NCBI GenBank assembly: GCA_045124465.1
Contig: JBGVLV010000037.1
Location: 1-9,628, forward strand
Reading direction: 5' to 3'
Length of the DNA stretch: 9,628 nt
DNA from: Scatosoma sp045124465
GTDB lineage: Bacteria > Bacillota > Clostridia > Christensenellales > Borkfalkiaceae
Both the position numbers and the translations under genes were made by a program. The stretch's first letter is position 1, and the number at the start of each line of letters is the position of its first letter. The notes under the pieces are model-generated. The model saw only the letters and a program-made list of their open reading frames with translations, searched no databases and was not told the DNA's origin. This document shows positions 7,195 to 9,628 of the stretch, in pieces.

Positions 7195-7257
7195 GGCTTA
7201 GATGCGAGTAAGACAAGGAGAAGGAGCATTTTCGACGGGAGTTTACTAATCGTAAAC
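7185..7257 (+). ncRNA. Candidate structured RNA core, copy B
   Basis: Stem 1 is ten perfect pairs, CCCGTCGAAA (7185-7194) with TTTCGACGGG (7230-7239), enclosing the conserved loop GGCTTAGATGCGAGTAAG. Stem 2 is GTTTAC (7241-7246) with GTAAAC (7252-7257) around a five-base loop. The same pairing exists in copy A with different bases. Evidence for transcription is lacking. Confidence 0.4.
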
Positions 7258-7309
7258 GAGCGAGAAAAGCGCACCTTCGACGAAGTATTGCGACGTATAT
7301 AAACCGTTC

Positions 7310-8164
7310 TTAATTCTGAGAATAGGCGCCGAGTAACTTACACTCCAACGTATCCGCCTCGATCGCCGCTAACATTTCCTTTACTTCTTTCGAACCGATA
7401 TCGCAATCCGCCTCGATGAAAAACCGATAATCGCCGGGACGGTTCTTAACCGGTCGGCTCTCTATTTTGGTCATATTGATACCGTATTTTGCAATGATCT
7501 GCAACAGCTCGACCAAACTCCCCGGACGGTGCGGACAAACGGCGGAGAAGAAGATACGCTCGCTCGTTTCGGGCAACGCGTCCGCGCCCTTTTTCACCAA
7601 AAGGAAGTGCGTGAAATTGTTCTTCTCGTCGGAAATACATTCCTCGCTCATCACGAACCCGTTCCGCAGATTTTCCGTATGCGCGCCCGCAATCGCCGCA
7701 CTCTTGCCCGTTTCGTCCTCCATCGCCCGCGTTATCCCGAACGCCGTCGAATCCGTTTCCCGAAGGGAGGCGAACGGCATTTCTTTGATCAGATATTTCG
7801 AGCATTGATCGAGCGCCTGACGGTGCGAATACACCCTGCCGATCTCCGAGGGCTTGACCCCTTCTTTATACACCAGACGGTGGTCGATACGAATGACCGC
7901 CTCTTTCACCGCGTACAGTTCGGGCGAAAGCTGCAATAAATCGAGGTTCTGCAATACGCCGCCCTGCAAACTGTTTTCGATGGGTACCGCCGCCGCGTCT
8001 ACCCGACCGCTCTCCACCGCGCCGAGTACTTCGGGGAAGTTACGGAAAGGGATACACTCGTCCCATTCCCCCGCTTTTTTCTCGCCGACGGACTCCGTTT
8101 TCAAAAACGACTGCGCCGCCAAATGCGAATAACTGCCTTCCGGGCCTAAAAATGCTATCTTCAT
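7310..8164 (-). CDS. pheA: Prephenate dehydratase with ACT domain
   Basis: PheA decarboxylates and dehydrates prephenate to phenylpyruvate, the committed step to phenylalanine. The 284-residue product has a periplasmic-binding-protein-like catalytic region (1 to about 180) with GPEGSYSH (7-14), PIENSLQGG (61-69), SHRQALDQC (113-121) and the ETDSTAFG segment (136-143) holding the catalytic Thr region. It ends in a regulatory ACT domain (about 203-280) with HRPGSL and IESRP (244-248), the phenylalanine-binding signature, so feedback inhibition by phenylalanine is likely. There is no chorismate mutase domain, so it is the monofunctional form. AGAGG lies about five bases before the ATG. It follows aroF by 45 bases and is probably co-transcribed with it. 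Confidence 0.95.
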   Translation of the reverse strand: MKIAFLGPEGSYSHLAAQSFLKTESVGEKKAGEWDECIPFRNFPEVLGAVESGRVDAAAVPIENSLQGGVLQNLDLLQLSPELYAVKEAVIRIDHRLVYKEGVKPSEIGRVYSHRQALDQCSKYLIKEMPFASLRETDSTAFGITRAMEDETGKSAAIAGAHTENLRNGFVMSEECISDEKNNFTHFLLVKKGADALPETSERIFFSAVCPHRPGSLVELLQIIAKYGINMTKIESRPVKNRPGDYRFFIEADCDIGSKEVKEMLAAIEADTLECKLLGAYSQN

Positions 8165-8192
8165 ATATTCCTCTCTTTCCGTAAATTTTTAT

Positions 8193-8214
8193 CCTGTTTT
8201 ATACCTGTTTTATA
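8193..8214. repeat. Tandem 11-bp duplication at the aroF stop codon
   Basis: CCTGTTTTATA occurs twice in direct succession (8193-8203 and 8204-8214). The unit nearest aroF contains its stop codon (8210-8212), so this is a short slippage-type duplication of the gene end. Its minus-strand TATAAA could resemble a -10 element for pheA, but no matching -35 is evident. Confidence 0.6.
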
Positions 8215-9232
8215 CCTGCTCCGCAAGATCGCAAAGCAATCTTTCCGTATCCGCCCAACCAAGGCAGGGATCGGTGATGGACTTCCCGAACACGTCGTCG
8301 TGTTTTTGCGAACCCTCGACGAGGAAACTCTCGATCATAAACCCTTTGACGAGCTTTTTGAACTCGCCGTCGAAACGGCGGTTCTGCATCACTTCCTGCG
8401 CGATACGTATCTGCTGTTTGAACTGCTTGCCCGAGTTGGAATGGTTGCAATCGACGATGATCGCGGGGTTCTGCAAGTTACTGTTCTTATACAGCTCCGC
8501 AAGCTGCATCACCGTTTCGAAATGGAAGTTGGGCACGTCCGCGCCCGAACTGTCCACGCCGCCGCGCAAGATCGCGTGCGCGTACGGGTTCCCGTCCGAA
8601 CTCACCTGATAGTTGCGGTACTTGAACACCTGCGGGCTTTGCGCCGCGTAAATGGAATTGACGAGCGCGAGGATATTCCCGCTCATCGGATTTTTCAGAC
8701 CGACGGGCGCGTCGATACCGCTCGCCACCTGACGGTGCAACTGATCTTCCACGCTCCGCGCGCCGACCGCGTGATAGGAGAGCAAGTCCTCCACGTACGG
8801 CGTGTTTTCGGGATACAGCATTTCGTCCGCCGCCGTCAGTCCCGATTCGTTCATCGCCGCAAGGTGCAACAGACGGATACTGCGGATCCCGCGCACGATG
8901 TCCGCCGTTCCTTCGGGATCGGGTTGCAGGAACATTCCTTTGTACCCAACGCCCTTCGTACGCGGTTTGTTCGTGTATATTCTCGGCACGATGACCAGCT
9001 TGTCTTTGACCTTTTCGTTGACCTTGCCGAGCCGCGAAATGTATTCGAGGGTCGGCGCGGGTTCGTGCGCCGAACACGGTCCGATGACGACGAGCATTTT
9101 CTCGCTCTTGCCCGAAATGACGTCGCGGATCTCCCGATCGCGTTCGTCTTTTATTTTTTTCAATTCCGCCGTGAGAGGCGCCTCCGAGATGAATTCCTCG
9201 GGTTCGGGAATGAAATTCTGTTTCTCCAACAT
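8210..9232 (-). CDS. aroF: 3-deoxy-7-phosphoheptulonate synthase (DAHP synthase), type I
   Basis: AroF condenses phosphoenolpyruvate and erythrose-4-phosphate to DAHP, the entry step of the shikimate pathway. The 340-residue product matches the AroF/G/H type. The metal ligand Cys is in GPCSAH (C53), then PRIYTNKPRT (83-92) for substrate binding, GARSVEDQLHR (157-167), PVGLKNP (K180), DCNHSNSGK (H264), the acidic ligand in MIESFLVEG (E301) and SITDPCLGW (D321). It has no fused chorismate mutase or ACT domain. Like the E. coli enzymes it may be feedback-inhibited by an aromatic amino acid; pairing with pheA suggests phenylalanine, but this is inference. The ATG at 9232 is chosen because AGGAG lies eight bases upstream, while the in-frame TTG at 9238 is only two bases from it. 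Confidence 0.95.
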   Translation of the reverse strand: MLEKQNFIPEPEEFISEAPLTAELKKIKDERDREIRDVISGKSEKMLVVIGPCSAHEPAPTLEYISRLGKVNEKVKDKLVIVPRIYTNKPRTKGVGYKGMFLQPDPEGTADIVRGIRSIRLLHLAAMNESGLTAADEMLYPENTPYVEDLLSYHAVGARSVEDQLHRQVASGIDAPVGLKNPMSGNILALVNSIYAAQSPQVFKYRNYQVSSDGNPYAHAILRGGVDSSGADVPNFHFETVMQLAELYKNSNLQNPAIIVDCNHSNSGKQFKQQIRIAQEVMQNRRFDGEFKKLVKGFMIESFLVEGSQKHDDVFGKSITDPCLGWADTERLLCDLAEQV

Positions 9233-9240
9233 AACCAAAA

Positions 9241-9245
9241 CTCCT
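9241..9245 (-). promoter_or_regulatory. Ribosome binding site of aroF
   Basis: AGGAG on the minus strand is eight bases before the ATG at 9232 and two bases before the TTG at 9238. It decides the start in favour of the ATG. Confidence 0.75.
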
Positions 9246-9286
9246 TTTTCTCTTTCGTGTTATTTTGTTTGATAACTCTTTTCTAT

Positions 9287-9469
9287 GGCGATGGCACAAC
9301 AAACGGTTGATTAGTGAAAAATTTATTTTTCACGGTTTGACGTGAAAAACGCAAGAAAGACAAGCGTTCTTCGAGGGCGCAGACCCTCTGCCGTCTGTAA
9401 CCGAGATTAACGCGCCGTATTTCATAGCGTTTTTCCGTCTAAAAATCAACCGATTGTTGCGACAGAGCC
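9287..9469. repeat. Long imperfect palindrome (MITE-like) between aroF and glyQS
   Basis: The outer arms are CAACAAACGGTTGATT (9297-9312) and AATCAACCGATTGTTG (9444-9459), complementary at 15 of 16 positions. Weaker pairing continues outward to GGC (9287) and GCC (9469). Further in, GAAAAACGC (9344-9352) pairs perfectly with GCGTTTTTC (9427-9435), and CAGAC (9380-9384) with GTCTG (9393-9397). The left arm carries about 20 extra bases, including its own hairpin (9314-9333). The right outer end read inward, GGCTCTGTCGCAA, recalls IS6-family termini, but no target-site duplication is visible. It could be a non-autonomous mobile element or a very long leader hairpin of glyQS. Confidence 0.7.
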
Positions 9470-9476
9470 TAAAAAA

Positions 9477-9481
9477 AGAGG
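9477..9481 (+). promoter_or_regulatory. Ribosome binding site of glyQS
   Basis: AGAGG lies ten bases before the ATG at 9492. A second in-frame ATG at 9516 has no comparable site in front, so 9492 is preferred. Confidence 0.5.
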
Positions 9482-9491
9482 TTATAGAGTT

Positions 9492-9628
9492 ATGGCAGAG
9501 AAAAGAGCGGTGACGATGGAAAAACTCGTTTCCCTTTGCAAAAACAGGGGCTTTATCTTCCCCGGCAGCGAGATATACGGCGGTCTTGCCAACACGTGGG
9601 ACTTCGGTCCTTTGGGCGTGGAGCTTAA
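9492..9628 (+). CDS. glyQS: Glycyl-tRNA synthetase, class II single-chain type (N-terminal fragment)
   Basis: The gene runs off the right edge, so about 45 residues are visible. The segments VSLCKNRGFIFPGSEIYGG and TWDFGPLGVEL are the conserved N-terminus of the homodimeric bacterial/eukaryotic-type glycyl-tRNA synthetase, which charges tRNA-Gly with glycine. It is not the alpha2-beta2 form of E. coli. The catalytic class II motifs lie outside the window. It is divergent from aroF, with the long palindrome ending only 22 bases upstream of its ATG, so its promoter must lie in or before that element. I see no T-box core in the short leader. Confidence 0.93.
   Translation, partial: MAEKRAVTMEKLVSLCKNRGFIFPGSEIYGGLANTWDFGPLGVEL

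Larger units (their letters stand above)
7141..7309 (+). repeat. Intergenic repeat, copy B (tandem units plus structured core)
   Basis: This second copy of the family at 4281-4501 fills most of the pheA-patatin gap. It has two tandem units instead of about four, which explains most of its shorter length. Its right end touches the pheA stop codon region (stop at 7310-7312). The ends form an imperfect inverted repeat, CGGTTTAGATAC (7137-7148) against GTATATAAACCG (7295-7306), matching 11 of 12 bases. In copy A the same ends match less well. Confidence 0.85.

Noticed and set aside
9250..9300. Promoter of aroF
   Set aside because: Only weak AT-rich candidates for a -10 with poor -35 matches were seen; none good enough to report.
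9302..9491. Glycine T-box riboswitch upstream of glyQS
   Set aside because: No T-box core (AGGGTGG-type sequence) or recognisable antiterminator is present, and the space is taken up by the palindrome.

Overview
The window looks like a chromosome segment of a Gram-positive, Clostridia-type anaerobe. The evidence is an ispG followed directly by a PolC-related protein (the usual clostridial ispG-polC order), NrdR, a single-chain class II glycyl-tRNA synthetase, a ROK glucokinase with the zinc motif, and AGGAG-type ribosome binding sites throughout. The chromosomal genes are GC-rich. The first 545 bases are clearly AT-rich and read as foreign DNA. A more exact taxon cannot be read from the sequence.

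Layout. Bases 1-545 (+) are the C-terminal part of a large serine recombinase, so the right edge of an integrative element probably lies in 546-661, which holds two hairpins. From 662 to 9232 everything is on the minus strand. In transcription order the genes are aroF (DAHP synthase), pheA (prephenate dehydratase), intergenic repeat copy B, a patatin-like hydrolase, rarA/mgsA, nrdR, intergenic repeat copy A, ispG, a short PolC-like exonuclease protein and a ROK glucokinase. Most junctions are tight (8-base overlap, or gaps of 2, 19 and 45-51 bases). The two larger gaps are exactly those filled by the repeat. At the right end glyQS starts on the plus strand at 9492, divergent from aroF, and the 9233-9491 gap is mostly filled by a long imperfect palindrome.

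How the genes work together. AroF and PheA are the first step of the shikimate pathway and the prephenate-to-phenylpyruvate step of phenylalanine synthesis. RarA, NrdR and the PolC-like exonuclease concern replication, fork repair and dNTP supply. IspG is the penultimate step of the MEP isoprenoid pathway. The ROK kinase feeds glucose into glycolysis. This is a housekeeping cluster with no defence or secondary-metabolite system visible.

The unusual content is between the genes. (1) A two-copy repeat family at 4281-4501 and 7141-7309 has a 27-nt tandem unit in different copy number (about four versus two), followed by a conserved core. The core contains a long stem and a second hairpin in which three base pairs differ compensatorily between the copies, so it is a candidate structured RNA. 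(2) A roughly 183-bp near-palindrome at 9287-9469 has MITE-like ends. (3) A 523-residue protein in the polC position keeps the N-terminal, OB and exonuclease parts but has neither a PHP nor a polymerase domain.
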